A stretch of DNA of 8,805 nt from Candidatus Aminicenantota bacterium (GCA_030620655.1 JAUXEH010000109.1:1-8805); one strand, 5' to 3'. Positions 1 to 6,596 are shown, counted from the stretch's first letter. Made by a program: numbers and translations. Notes: generated by a model from the letters alone, not told the origin.

Positions 1-572
1 ACTCCCCGGTCGGCCAGCCGGCGGGCCTCGCTAACCACGGATTCCAAACTCCGAGACCGGTAGGGGCCTTTGATCCGGGGTATGGTACAGAAGGAGCAGC
101 GGTGGGAGCATCCCTCGGAGATCTTGATATAGGCCCAGGCCGGGGGCGTGGATATTTGCCTGGGAGACTCATGGTCGTAGAGAAAGCAGCTCTCCTCGGG
201 ATCGTAGGGCTTGCCCTCGATGAGCTGCACGATGTGATGGAAATCGTTGACTCCCGTCCATAGATCGATCTGAGGGAATTTTTGCCGCAGTGCCATCAGG
301 TCTTTCTGGACATAACAGCCGGCGGCCACGACCGTTACATGGGGTATCTGCCGCTTGGTGCGGAGGGCGTCCCGCAAGTGCCGCTCCGCCTCGTCCCGGG
401 CCGGCTGGATGAATCCGCAGGTGTTTACGATGATTATGTCCGCACGGGGCTGATCCGTTTCCAAGGTGTAGTTTCCGGACTGCAGAAGATAGCCCAGCAT
501 GACTTCGCTGTCCACCAGGTTCTTGGCGCAGCCGAGGCTCACCAGCGCGACGTGTTTCCTGCTTTCCCCCAT
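1..572 (-). CDS. rimO: Ribosomal protein S12 methylthiotransferase RimO (5' part only)
   Basis: RimO is a radical-SAM enzyme that adds a methylthio group to a conserved aspartate of ribosomal protein S12. About 190 residues are present; the family is usually about 430-450 residues, so the C-terminal half (rest of the radical-SAM barrel and the TRAM domain) lies beyond the left edge. The N-terminal UPF0004 domain opens with VSLGCAKNLVDSEVMLG, the RimO rather than MiaB signature. Cys15, Cys52 and Cys86 are the auxiliary-cluster ligands. The radical-SAM motif is Cys155-x3-Cys159-x2-Cys162 in SEGCSHRCSFC, followed by IPRIKGPYRSR, again RimO-like. The ATG at 572 was chosen because it begins just before the conserved region; the Shine-Dalgarno sequence is poor. 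It lies 29 bases downstream of the asnS stop on the same strand, so co-transcription with asnS is likely. Confidence 0.93.
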   Translation of the reverse strand, partial: MGESRKHVALVSLGCAKNLVDSEVMLGYLLQSGNYTLETDQPRADIIIVNTCGFIQPARDEAERHLRDALRTKRQIPHVTVVAAGCYVQKDLMALRQKFPQIDLWTGVNDFHHIVQLIEGKPYDPEESCFLYDHESPRQISTPPAWAYIKISEGCSHRCSFCTIPRIKGPYRSRSLESVVSEARRLADRG

Positions 573-601
573 GACGATATCGCCCGGTTTACGGCCTGCG
601 G

Positions 602-1894
602 CTAGGGATAGATGCGGTAGAGCAGGCGGGGGAAGGGGATGGTCTCTCGGATGTGCTTGATGCCGCACAGCCAGGAGAGCATGCGCTCCACGCCCATCCC
701 GAATCCGGAGTGAGGCACGGAGCCGTATTTCCGGAGATCGATGTACCACTCATAGGCTTCCCGGGGCAGGCCGTGTTCCTTGATCTTTTCTTCCAGGAGC
801 ACCAGATCGTGGATCCTCTGGCCCCCGCCGATGATCTCCCCGTATCCCTCCGAAGCCAGCACATCCAGCCCCAGTACCAGGTCCGGCCTACCCTCCGCAG
901 GCTGCATGTAAAAGGCCTTGATCACGGCGGGGAAATGGGTGACGCACACGGGGGAATCGAAGTGTTCGCTGATCGCTGCCTCTTCCGGGGATCCGAAATC
1001 GTCCCCAAAGGAGATGGAATTGCCCTTCTCGTTCAACAGCCGGATGGCGTCTTCGTAGGTGATCTGCGGGAAGGGCGCCTTGATGCCCTGCAGCAGAGTA
1101 GTATCCCGTTCCAGGGCGTCTAGTGCCTCCTTTTTGGTCTCCAGCACCCTCGAGATGATGGAAACGATGAGCTCTTCCCCGAGTTTCTTAATATCCGCCA
1201 GGGTGGCGAAGGCGACCTCAGGCTCCACCATCCAGAATTCGATGAGGTGTTTGCGGGTCTTGGATTTCTCGGCCCGGAACGTAGGGCCGAAGCAGTAGAC
1301 CTTGCCGAATGCCATCGCGGTCGCCTCGTTGTACAGCTGTCCGCTCTGGCTGAGATAGGCCTTCTGGTCGAAGTATTCTGTTTCGAAGAGTGTGGTCGTG
1401 CCTTCGCAGGCGCTGGGTGTCAGGATGGGAGTGTCCAGGTTTCGGAAGCCGCGGCCGTCGAAAAAGTCACGTATGGCTTTGATGAGCTCTGTCCTGATCT
1501 CCAGCACCGCGTGTTGTTTGCTCGAGCGGAGCCAGAGGTGGCGGTGATCCATGAGGAAGGAGGTGCCGTGTTCCTTGGGAGTTATCGGGAAATCTTCCGC
1601 CACCTGCAGGACCTCGATCTCGGTTATGCCCATCTCCAGGCCGCCCGGAGCGCGTTTGTCCTCACGCACCTTGCCGCGCAGGATAAGCGAGGATTCATGG
1701 GTCAGCGTGTCGAACGTCTGGAACAGGGGGTGATCCTTGTCCGGACTGTAGATCGTGCCCTGCAGCAGTCCGGTCCCGTCGCGAACCAGGAGGAAACGGA
1801 TCTTGCCGCTGGAGCGCTTGTTGTACAGCCAGCCCCGGATCTCGATGTCCTTGTCTATATGGCCTTTGAGGTCCTCGATGTATACCCATTCCAT
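602..1894 (-). CDS. asnS: Asparaginyl-tRNA synthetase (AsnRS)
   Basis: This cytoplasmic class IIb aminoacyl-tRNA synthetase charges tRNA-Asn with asparagine, using ATP. It has 430 residues, normal for a bacterial AsnRS. An N-terminal OB-fold anticodon-binding domain (about residues 15-105, with IRGWLYNKRSSGK and FLLVRDGTG) precedes the catalytic domain. Motif 2 is FRAEKSKTRKHLIEFWMVEPE-like at about 207-227 and motif 3 is GFGMGVERM at about 397-405. QSGQLYNEA at 183-191 and GEIIGG at 352-357 are AsnRS rather than AspRS features, although RIHD at 360-363 recalls AspRS. The frame is open up to 1933 with a TTG start. The ATG at 1894 was preferred because family members begin just there (M-x-x-YIEDL) and because the longer form would begin inside the -35 box of a strong promoter. 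That promoter leaves almost no 5' leader. rimO follows in the same direction. Confidence 0.96.
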   Translation of the reverse strand: MEWVYIEDLKGHIDKDIEIRGWLYNKRSSGKIRFLLVRDGTGLLQGTIYSPDKDHPLFQTFDTLTHESSLILRGKVREDKRAPGGLEMGITEIEVLQVAEDFPITPKEHGTSFLMDHRHLWLRSSKQHAVLEIRTELIKAIRDFFDGRGFRNLDTPILTPSACEGTTTLFETEYFDQKAYLSQSGQLYNEATAMAFGKVYCFGPTFRAEKSKTRKHLIEFWMVEPEVAFATLADIKKLGEELIVSIISRVLETKKEALDALERDTTLLQGIKAPFPQITYEDAIRLLNEKGNSISFGDDFGSPEEAAISEHFDSPVCVTHFPAVIKAFYMQPAEGRPDLVLGLDVLASEGYGEIIGGGQRIHDLVLLEEKIKEHGLPREAYEWYIDLRKYGSVPHSGFGMGVERMLSWLCGIKHIRETIPFPRLLYRIYP

Positions 1895-1904
1895 AATGCC
1901 AGGG

Positions 1905-1933
1905 ATTATAAACCTTTCATGGGCGGTTGACAA
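1905..1933 (-). promoter_or_regulatory. Leftward sigma70-type promoter of asnS-rimO
   Basis: On the minus strand, TTGTCA (1933-1928) and a perfect TATAAT (1910-1905) are separated by exactly 17 bases. Transcription would start at about 1897-1899, only 3 to 5 bases before the asnS ATG at 1894. The transcript would therefore be leaderless or nearly so, which agrees with the lack of a Shine-Dalgarno sequence in front of that ATG. The match is seen directly; activity and start point are inferred. Confidence 0.65.
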
Positions 1934-1956
1934 TCCTGCGGCGTTCGATTTATCCT
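1927..1956 (+). promoter_or_regulatory. Candidate rightward promoter of the corrinoid protein gene
   Basis: A perfect TTGACA (1927-1932) is followed after 18 bases by TATCCT (1951-1956, four of six matches to TATAAT). Transcription would start near 1963, giving a leader of about 29 bases before the ATG at 1992. The -35 box is almost the same DNA as the asnS -35 on the other strand, because TTGACAA reads TTGTCAA in reverse. A short direct repeat, ATCCTG at 1933-1938 and 1952-1957 (starts 19 bases apart), and a small palindrome ATCC-T-GGAT (1952-1960) overlap it and could be an operator. The weak -10 makes this call less certain than the leftward promoter. Confidence 0.4.
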
Positions 1957-1991
1957 GGATTACTCACAAGTCAGGTTATATAGAGTTCGCC

Positions 1992-2663
1992 ATGGAAAAC
2001 AAGCTGCTGCAAAAGATCGCCGAATGTGTCGAAAGAGGTAAAGTCGATATTAAATCGCCCCATCCACCCGATATGCAGGGAAGCGAAGGAGCCGACGAGC
2101 TGACAGCCCGGGCCCTGGAGGCAGGCATCGCTCCGCATGAGGTTCTGTCCCGGTCTCTAATCGAGGGCATGAAGGTCGTGGGTGAGCGGTTCCGCAATAA
2201 CGAAATCTATCTGCCTGATGTCTTGATGTCTGCGCGGGCCATGAACGCCGCCATGGAACACCTGAAGCCCCATTTTACCTCCGGGAAGGTTAAGTACAAA
2301 GGCCGGATCGTCCTGGGGACCGTGGCCGGAGACCTGCATGATATCGGGAAAAAGATCGTCGGCATGTTCTTCGAAGGCGGCGGGTGGGAGGTCATCGACT
2401 GCGGAGTGGACGTATCGGAACCCAAGTTTCTCAAGAGTATCGAGGAACACACCCCCGATGCAGTGGGACTGAGCGCGCTCTTGACGACCACCATGGTCAA
2501 TATGGAGGGTATCGTCAAGGGAATCAAGACCAGATACCCCGACATCAAGGTCATCGTGGGCGGAGCGCCGGTGACAGGGGCCTTTGCAGACAAGATCGGT
2601 GCGGACGGTTATTCGCCCGACCCTCAGGGTGCCCTGGACCAACTTATAGCTGAACTCACCTGA
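1992..2663 (+). CDS. Methyltransferase-type corrinoid (cobalamin-binding) protein, MtbC/MttC-like
   Basis: Proteins of this family carry a methyl group on the cobalt of a bound corrinoid, between a substrate:corrinoid methyltransferase and an acceptor methyltransferase. The 223 residues match the usual length for the two-domain form. About residues 1-95 form the helical cap (B12-binding_2, ending VLMSARAMNAAM), and about 103-220 form the Rossmann-like B12-binding domain. The signature D-x-H-D-I-G-K is at 114-120, with His116 as the expected lower cobalt ligand; the supporting VGLSALLTTT is at 158-167 and GGAPVT at 190-195. The ATG at 1992 was chosen because the cap begins there; longer in-frame versions would run into asnS. 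Its Shine-Dalgarno is weak. No MttB-, MtbB- or MtaB-type methyltransferase, methyl acceptor enzyme or reductive activator is visible nearby, so the methyl donor is unknown. A DUF4416 gene follows after 7 bases. Confidence 0.93.
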   Translation: MENKLLQKIAECVERGKVDIKSPHPPDMQGSEGADELTARALEAGIAPHEVLSRSLIEGMKVVGERFRNNEIYLPDVLMSARAMNAAMEHLKPHFTSGKVKYKGRIVLGTVAGDLHDIGKKIVGMFFEGGGWEVIDCGVDVSEPKFLKSIEEHTPDAVGLSALLTTTMVNMEGIVKGIKTRYPDIKVIVGGAPVTGAFADKIGADGYSPDPQGALDQLIAELT

Positions 2664-2670
2664 TGGAGAA

Positions 2671-3213
2671 ATGGCCGAGGCTAAACCGTTTGTGCCTGTC
2701 AAGCTTATCTGTGGGCTGATCTCCGGGAAAAATGATGTCTTGCTGGTCGCCGAGAAGGCACTCGTCCGGGATTTCGGTCCGGTGGAATCCGTCAGCGAAT
2801 CCTATCCTTTTGACCTGATCGACTATTATGAGAAAGAGATGGGACGGCCGCTTTCGCGCAGATTCCTCAGCTTCGAACCGCTTGTGCTTCCCGACGATTT
2901 GAGCAGGATCAAGTTGCGGACCAACCGGATGGAAGCCGAGCTGCAGGAACTGTTCCAGACGGAGTCCCGGATCGTCAACATAGACCCGGGATGTTTGAGA
3001 GGCTCATCCCTCGTCATGGGCACGGCCAAGAATTTTGCCCACCGCATTCCCATCGGCGGTGGGATCTATGCCCACCTGGAGCTTCTTTTCGGGAAAGACA
3101 GCGTAAAAGCTCTGGAATGGACGTATCCGGATTTCAAATCTCCCCGGTACCATGGCTGGCTGCTGCAGGTGCGGAAGCGCTACCTGGAGCAGCTCAAGTC
3201 GCTCGGGGCCTGA
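2671..3213 (+). CDS. DUF4416 family protein of unknown function
   Basis: A 180-residue soluble protein with no signal peptide or membrane segment. It is recognised as DUF4416 from VKLICGLISG at 10-19, YPFDLIDYYEKEMG at 45-58, RRFLSFEPL at 63-71, NIDPGCL at 103-109, AHRIPIGGGIYAHLELLF at 123-140 and EWTYPDFKS at 149-157. No enzymatic role is established for this family. Conserved polar residues such as Asp105, His124 and Asp154 could form a ligand or active site, but that is inference. The ATG at 2671 follows GGAG (2665-2668) with only two bases between, an unusually short spacing. The start sits 7 bases after the corrinoid protein's stop, so ribosomes may be handed over from that gene. Pairing with the corrinoid protein is the only functional hint here. 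Confidence 0.9.
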   Translation: MAEAKPFVPVKLICGLISGKNDVLLVAEKALVRDFGPVESVSESYPFDLIDYYEKEMGRPLSRRFLSFEPLVLPDDLSRIKLRTNRMEAELQELFQTESRIVNIDPGCLRGSSLVMGTAKNFAHRIPIGGGIYAHLELLFGKDSVKALEWTYPDFKSPRYHGWLLQVRKRYLEQLKSLGA

Positions 3214-3225
3214 AGCCGGGGCCTG
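3204..3225. repeat. 9-base direct repeat at the convergent gene junction
   Basis: CGGGGCCTG occurs at 3204-3212 and again at 3217-3225, across the DUF4416 stop codon. The second copy can form only a 4-base-pair stem (CGGG 3217-3220 with CCCG 3226-3229) and no T-run follows on either strand. It is therefore not a convincing terminator. It may be chance in GC-rich DNA. Confidence 0.4.
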
Positions 3226-3231
3226 CCCGCA

Positions 3232-4389
3232 TCAATCGAGATCCGGATCAAAGGCAGAGATCTCCCTCAGTTTGCGCACGATCTCCGGCAGTTCCCGCAG
3301 GACGGTATCCACATCGTCCTCCGTGTTGAACCGCCCCAATGAGATCCTGAGGGTGGAGCGTGCGAACTCCGGCCTCATCCCGATGGCGTTGAGCACATGG
3401 GATACCTCTTCGGAATCTTCGCTGCAGGCCGACCCGGTGGCTACGTAGATGTCCTTGGTGGCCAGGGCCAGGAGGATGGCTTCGGCTTCCAGGCCCGGGA
3501 ACGAAAAATTGAGTGTCGATTTGACCCTCTCTGCCTCCGGGCCGTTGAAATGGATCTTGGGGATTTCATCTTCTATCCCCTGTTTGAGGCGGGCAGCCAG
3601 TCCGGCGATGCGCTCGTTGTCTTCCTCGCTCCGCTCTCCTAGGATACGGACCGCCTCACCGAAGCCCACGATGCCGGCCGTGTTCTCTGTACCAGACCTC
3701 AGCTGCCTTTCCTGATGGCCCCCGTATATGAGGGGCTGAATCCTGGTCCCCTTGCGGATATAGAGGGCGCCCACGCCCTTGGGCCCGTACACCTTATGGG
3801 CGGAGATGCTGAGCAGGTCCACGCCGAGTGCATCGACATCCACGGGGATTTTACCGAAGCTCTGTACGGCATCCGTGTGCACTAGTGTGCCGGATTCTTT
3901 TGCTATCCGGGAGATCTCGCTTATGGATTGGATCGTCCCGATCTCGTTGTTGGAGTGCATGACGGAAATGAGCGCGGTGCGGGGGGACAGGGCCGCCTTG
4001 AGCGCTTCGAGATCGATGCGGCCGAAGGTGTCTACGGGAACATAGGTGACTTTTTTGCCCTGCCTTTCCAGGTAGCTGGCCGTCTCTATCACGGCCGGGT
4101 GCTCGATAGCTGAGGTGATGAGCTCGTCTTTATCCGGGAACGCGTCGAATACACCACGTAGGGCAAAGTTGTCGGATTCCGTGCCGGATCCGGTGAAGAT
4201 GATTTCCGAGCGGCCGGCTCCCAGGGCGGAAGCGATGATCTGCCGGGCTTCGGTGACCAGCTCCCTGGCGTCTCTCCCAATGGGGTAGAGGGAAGAGGGA
4301 TTCCCGAAATGTTCCCTCAGGAACCAGGACGTTTTTTCGCAGACTTTGGGGTCCAGGGGTGTGGTGGCGTTATTGTCCAGGTAGATCAT
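3232..4389 (-). CDS. nifS: Cysteine desulfurase, NifS/IscS type
   Basis: This PLP enzyme of the class V aminotransferase fold takes sulfur from L-cysteine, leaving alanine, and passes it as a persulfide to Fe-S cluster or thio-modification machinery in the cytoplasm. The full length of 385 residues fits the family. The N-terminus MIYLDNNATTPLD is typical. His97 (EHPAV) stacks on PLP, Asp173 and Gln176 (HTDAVQS) contact the cofactor, and Lys199 (SAHKVYGPKG) is the Schiff-base lysine. Cys322 (ATGSACSE) is the catalytic cysteine on its mobile loop. The start at 4389 has GGAGG at 4406-4402, 12 bases upstream, a little far. It lies 27 bases downstream of the serA-like gene on the same strand and is probably the last gene of that operon. 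No iscU or nifU scaffold gene is adjacent, so the acceptor is unknown; the choice between NifS and IscS is nominal. Confidence 0.95.
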   Translation of the reverse strand: MIYLDNNATTPLDPKVCEKTSWFLREHFGNPSSLYPIGRDARELVTEARQIIASALGAGRSEIIFTGSGTESDNFALRGVFDAFPDKDELITSAIEHPAVIETASYLERQGKKVTYVPVDTFGRIDLEALKAALSPRTALISVMHSNNEIGTIQSISEISRIAKESGTLVHTDAVQSFGKIPVDVDALGVDLLSISAHKVYGPKGVGALYIRKGTRIQPLIYGGHQERQLRSGTENTAGIVGFGEAVRILGERSEEDNERIAGLAARLKQGIEDEIPKIHFNGPEAERVKSTLNFSFPGLEAEAILLALATKDIYVATGSACSEDSEEVSHVLNAIGMRPEFARSTLRISLGRFNTEDDVDTVLRELPEIVRKLREISAFDPDLD

Positions 4390-4416
4390 GGCGTTCCGGT
4401 GCCTCCAGAGAAACGA

Positions 4417-5322
4417 TTAGAGGTATTTGTCCTTCAGGATCCGGGCTACCTCGAGACCGGCCCGCTTCTGGCCTTCACCGGCCGCGGCTCCGATATGCGG
4501 CATGGCCATCACGTTGGGGTGATCGATCAGCGCGAAATTCGTGGCCGGCTCCACCTCATAGACATCGATGGCGGCCGCCCGGACCTTGCCAGACTCGAGG
4601 GCCTTGAGCATGGCCTCTTCGTCCACCACGCCCCCACGGGCCGCGTTGACGATGACGACCCCGTCTTTCATCTTATCGAACTGGGCATCGCTGATCATGT
4701 GTTTGGTGGAGGGGTTTAAAGGCAGGTGAAGAGAGAAGATGTCTGCCTGCTCCAGGAGCTCATCGAGGGGCACTTGCCTGACATCGAGTTCGGTGTCGAT
4801 GTCGACGATGTCGAAGGCCACGACCTTCATCCCGAAGGCCAGGGCCCGTTCCGCCACCGCCAGGCCGATCCGTCCGCTGCCGATGATCCCCAGGGTTTTC
4901 CCAAAGAGCTCGGTGCCCTTGAATTTTTTCTTTTCCCACTTATGGGCTTTCATGGAAAGGTTGGCCGGCCCGTGGTTGCGCACGGCGGCCAGCATCATCC
5001 CGAAGGTATGTTCCGCTACCGTGATGGTGGTGGCCGAAGGGGTGTTGTTCACTTGTATACCTTTGTTCCGCGCTGCCGCGACATCCACGTTGTCCAACCC
5101 GATGCCGGCCCGCACGATGATCTCCAGCGCATCGGCGGCGCCGATAACGTTCTTCGTGATCTTGGTGGCGCCGCGCACGACAGCGGCGTGGAAACCGGGG
5201 ATGGTCTCGATGAGGGTGCTTTCATCCATGCCCGTCTTCAGGCTAACTTCAAAATCCCGTACCGCTTCCAGCTCGGCTAGAGCGTCTGCGTCCAGGGCGT
5301 CACAAATCAGTAATTTTTTCAT
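4417..5322 (-). CDS. serA: D-3-phosphoglycerate dehydrogenase, short form without ACT domain
   Basis: The likely reaction is oxidation of 3-phosphoglycerate to 3-phosphohydroxypyruvate with NAD+, the first step of serine synthesis. The 301 residues include the split catalytic domain of D-2-hydroxyacid dehydrogenases and a central NAD-binding Rossmann fold (G148-S-G150-R-I-G153). Arg229 (NAARGG), Glu258 (EVEPATN) and His276 (MPHIG) form the catalytic triad; the Arg-Glu spacing of 29 equals that recalled for E. coli SerA. The protein ends right after the catalytic core (ILKDKYL), so the ASB and ACT regulatory domains of longer SerA proteins are absent and serine feedback by that route is not expected. 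A TTG at 5328 could extend it by two residues, but the ATG at 5322 lies 8 bases after AGGAG and overlaps the preceding stop as ATGA. Another 2-hydroxyacid dehydrogenase role is possible; the aminotransferase neighbour favours SerA. Confidence 0.9.
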   Translation of the reverse strand: MKKLLICDALDADALAELEAVRDFEVSLKTGMDESTLIETIPGFHAAVVRGATKITKNVIGAADALEIIVRAGIGLDNVDVAAARNKGIQVNNTPSATTITVAEHTFGMMLAAVRNHGPANLSMKAHKWEKKKFKGTELFGKTLGIIGSGRIGLAVAERALAFGMKVVAFDIVDIDTELDVRQVPLDELLEQADIFSLHLPLNPSTKHMISDAQFDKMKDGVVIVNAARGGVVDEEAMLKALESGKVRAAAIDVYEVEPATNFALIDHPNVMAMPHIGAAAGEGQKRAGLEVARILKDKYL

Positions 5323-6464
5323 TGCCAATTCTCCTTTATGATGGCTTGGGCGGCTCTGATCGAGTCGCCCCGTTTATGAGCATATCCCAGATCACCCAAG
5401 GTCATCTCGAGTGCGGTCAGAGCGGTTATTATATCAAATCCGCCGGTGAAGCCAAGATGCCCGATACGAAAAAATTTGCCTTTATGGGGGTCCTGGGCGC
5501 CGGCGATATGGACCTTGTACATCTCCTGCATGATCTTGACCAGCCGGTTCCCATCCAGCCCGGCCGGTGTTTTGACCGCGGTGAGGATGTTGCCAGGATT
5601 TTCGGACAGGAGCTCCAGCCCGAGAGCATGGATGCCTGCCCGCGTCGCCTCGGCCATAACCCTGTGATGGGAGAAAAGCCCTTCCAACCCGATGTTCTGC
5701 ATGATCTCCAGGGCTTTGTGCAGCTGCCGGATTAGAGAGATGGCCGGCGTCCAGGCGGAGGTTTGTTTTTGCAGGCCTTTCCGGGCGGCCAGTGCATCAA
5801 AATAGAACCGGGGCAGACGCGAACTCTCCACATGCCGCCAGGCCTCGGGGCTGAATGCGATGAAGGCCAGGCCGGGCGGCGTCATGAATGATTTCTGGGA
5901 GCCGGAGATCAGCACGTCAACCCCCCAGGCGTCCATCGGGCAGGGCATGGCACCCAGGCCCGATATGCCGTCGACCACCAGCAGGGCGTCCGTCGACGCC
6001 GTCACCCGGGCGAAACCTTCGATGTCGTACACGGTGCCGGTCGAAGTCTCCGACAGGGTGCAGAAGACAGCCCGCGCATCCGGGTGCGCCGCCAGCTGTT
6101 CGGCCAGGTCCTCTTTGGCGATTTCGGCGCCCCAGGGAACCTTGATCTCCTGAACATCGACGGCATAGGCCCGGCAGATCTTTCCCCACCTGTCCCCGAA
6201 CTTGCCAGCGTTCAAAACCAGGGCCTTGTCGCCCGGATCGAGTATGTTCACGACCGCCGCCTCCATGGCACCGGAGCCGGAGGAAGTCAGGGTGAGCACA
6301 TCCAGTTCTGTCTGGAAGATATACTTCAAGCCCTCTGTGACCTCCCTGAAGATGGCGGAGAACTCGGGGCCGCGGTGATGGATAAGAGGGAGGGACGCGA
6401 CTTGGCACACTTCGGGCGGAACGGGCGTGGGTCCCGGTGATAGGAGATAGGGTTTCTTGATCAT
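5319..6464 (-). CDS. Class V aminotransferase (serine-pyruvate/alanine-glyoxylate type; probable phosphoserine aminotransferase role)
   Basis: A 381-residue cytoplasmic PLP aminotransferase. The N-terminus YLLSPGPTPVPPEV at 6-19 is the family hallmark. Further matches are the PLP phosphate-binding SSGSGAMEA at 61-69, SETSTG at 138-143, the cofactor-contacting Asp165 in VVDGISGLG, Schiff-base Lys191 in SGSQKSFMTPPG, and a C-terminal carboxylate-binding Arg333 in FRIGHLG. Generic annotation would be serine-pyruvate or serine-glyoxylate aminotransferase. The gene overlaps a phosphoglycerate dehydrogenase by four bases, and enzymes of this branch are known to stand in for SerC in some prokaryotes. 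The inferred reaction is therefore 3-phosphohydroxypyruvate plus glutamate (or another amino donor) to phosphoserine. It appears to be the first gene of a three-gene operon. The ATG at 6464 fits the family N-terminus but has little Shine-Dalgarno. Specificity remains uncertain. Confidence 0.93.
   Translation of the reverse strand: MIKKPYLLSPGPTPVPPEVCQVASLPLIHHRGPEFSAIFREVTEGLKYIFQTELDVLTLTSSGSGAMEAAVVNILDPGDKALVLNAGKFGDRWGKICRAYAVDVQEIKVPWGAEIAKEDLAEQLAAHPDARAVFCTLSETSTGTVYDIEGFARVTASTDALLVVDGISGLGAMPCPMDAWGVDVLISGSQKSFMTPPGLAFIAFSPEAWRHVESSRLPRFYFDALAARKGLQKQTSAWTPAISLIRQLHKALEIMQNIGLEGLFSHHRVMAEATRAGIHALGLELLSENPGNILTAVKTPAGLDGNRLVKIMQEMYKVHIAGAQDPHKGKFFRIGHLGFTGGFDIITALTALEMTLGDLGYAHKRGDSIRAAQAIIKENWQ
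5331..5335 (-). promoter_or_regulatory. Shine-Dalgarno site of serA inside the upstream gene
   Basis: AGGAG on the minus strand (5335-5331) lies within the last codons of the aminotransferase gene. It is 8 bases before the ATG at 5322 but only 2 bases before the alternative TTG at 5328, which decides the start. The ATG shares bases with the aminotransferase TGA stop (ATGA, 5322-5319), a classic arrangement for translational coupling. Confidence 0.75.
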
Positions 6465-6496
6465 CCGTTTTCAATGTGGACTGATTTTAGGTTAAT

Positions 6497-6504
6497 ATTA
6501 TAAT
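6497..6504. promoter_or_regulatory. Symmetric -10 element, candidate bidirectional promoter core
   Basis: ATTATAAT (6497-6504) contains a perfect TATAAT on the plus strand (6499-6504) and another on the minus strand (6502-6497). Leftward transcription would start about 25 bases before the aminotransferase ATG at 6464, which suits that operon. Its -35 is poor: TTCCTT at 17 bases, or TTGAAA at the short spacing of 13. Rightward, TGGACT (6477-6482) lies 16 bases upstream and matches four of six positions. The AT-rich patch stands out sharply from its GC-rich surroundings. Activity is inferred from sequence only. Confidence 0.45.
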
Positions 6505-6550
6505 ACGATTCCTGGTTTCAAGGAAGAGGGAAAGGGGGCTGCCGGTGCGA

Positions 6551-6579
6551 TTGACAAAACAAGGGGGATGAGGGATGAT
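6551..6579 (+). promoter_or_regulatory. Candidate rightward promoter of the glsB-like/rdhA-like pair
   Basis: A perfect TTGACA (6551-6556) is followed after 17 bases by GATGAT (6574-6579, four of six matches). Transcription would start near 6586, just before the GAGG Shine-Dalgarno (6587-6590) of the gene at 6597. The leader would be very short. The -35 is excellent and the -10 mediocre. The rightward half of the symmetric -10 at 6499-6504 is a rival. Confidence 0.4.
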
Positions 6580-6596
6580 AAATTCTGAGGTCGGAA

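Noticed and set aside
1247..1930. A 227-codon open frame on the plus strand opposite asnS, and similar long frames at 653-1123 and 1059-1298
   Set aside because: They lie wholly antisense to a full-length AsnRS with intact motifs, show no recognisable domain, and are expected in GC-rich DNA.
1755..1991. Longer 302-residue version of the corrinoid protein beginning at 1755
   Set aside because: The extra 79 residues are antisense to asnS and run through the promoter region; family members begin at the cap domain coded from 1992.
4726..5341. Plus-strand open frames of 184 and 200 codons opposite serA
   Set aside because: Antisense to a complete dehydrogenase with Rossmann and catalytic motifs; the translations look like reverse-strand composition artefacts.
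6520..6574. Purine-rich stretch with several G-runs before the GlsB-like gene, considered as a G-quadruplex
   Set aside because: The middle loop between G-runs is well over 20 bases, and no compact four-run motif is present.
6568..6588. Six-codon mini-ORF (ATG to TGA) just upstream of the GlsB-like gene, considered as a leader peptide
   Set aside because: It would mostly precede the predicted transcription start near 6586, has no attenuator hairpin after it, and is too short to distinguish from chance.
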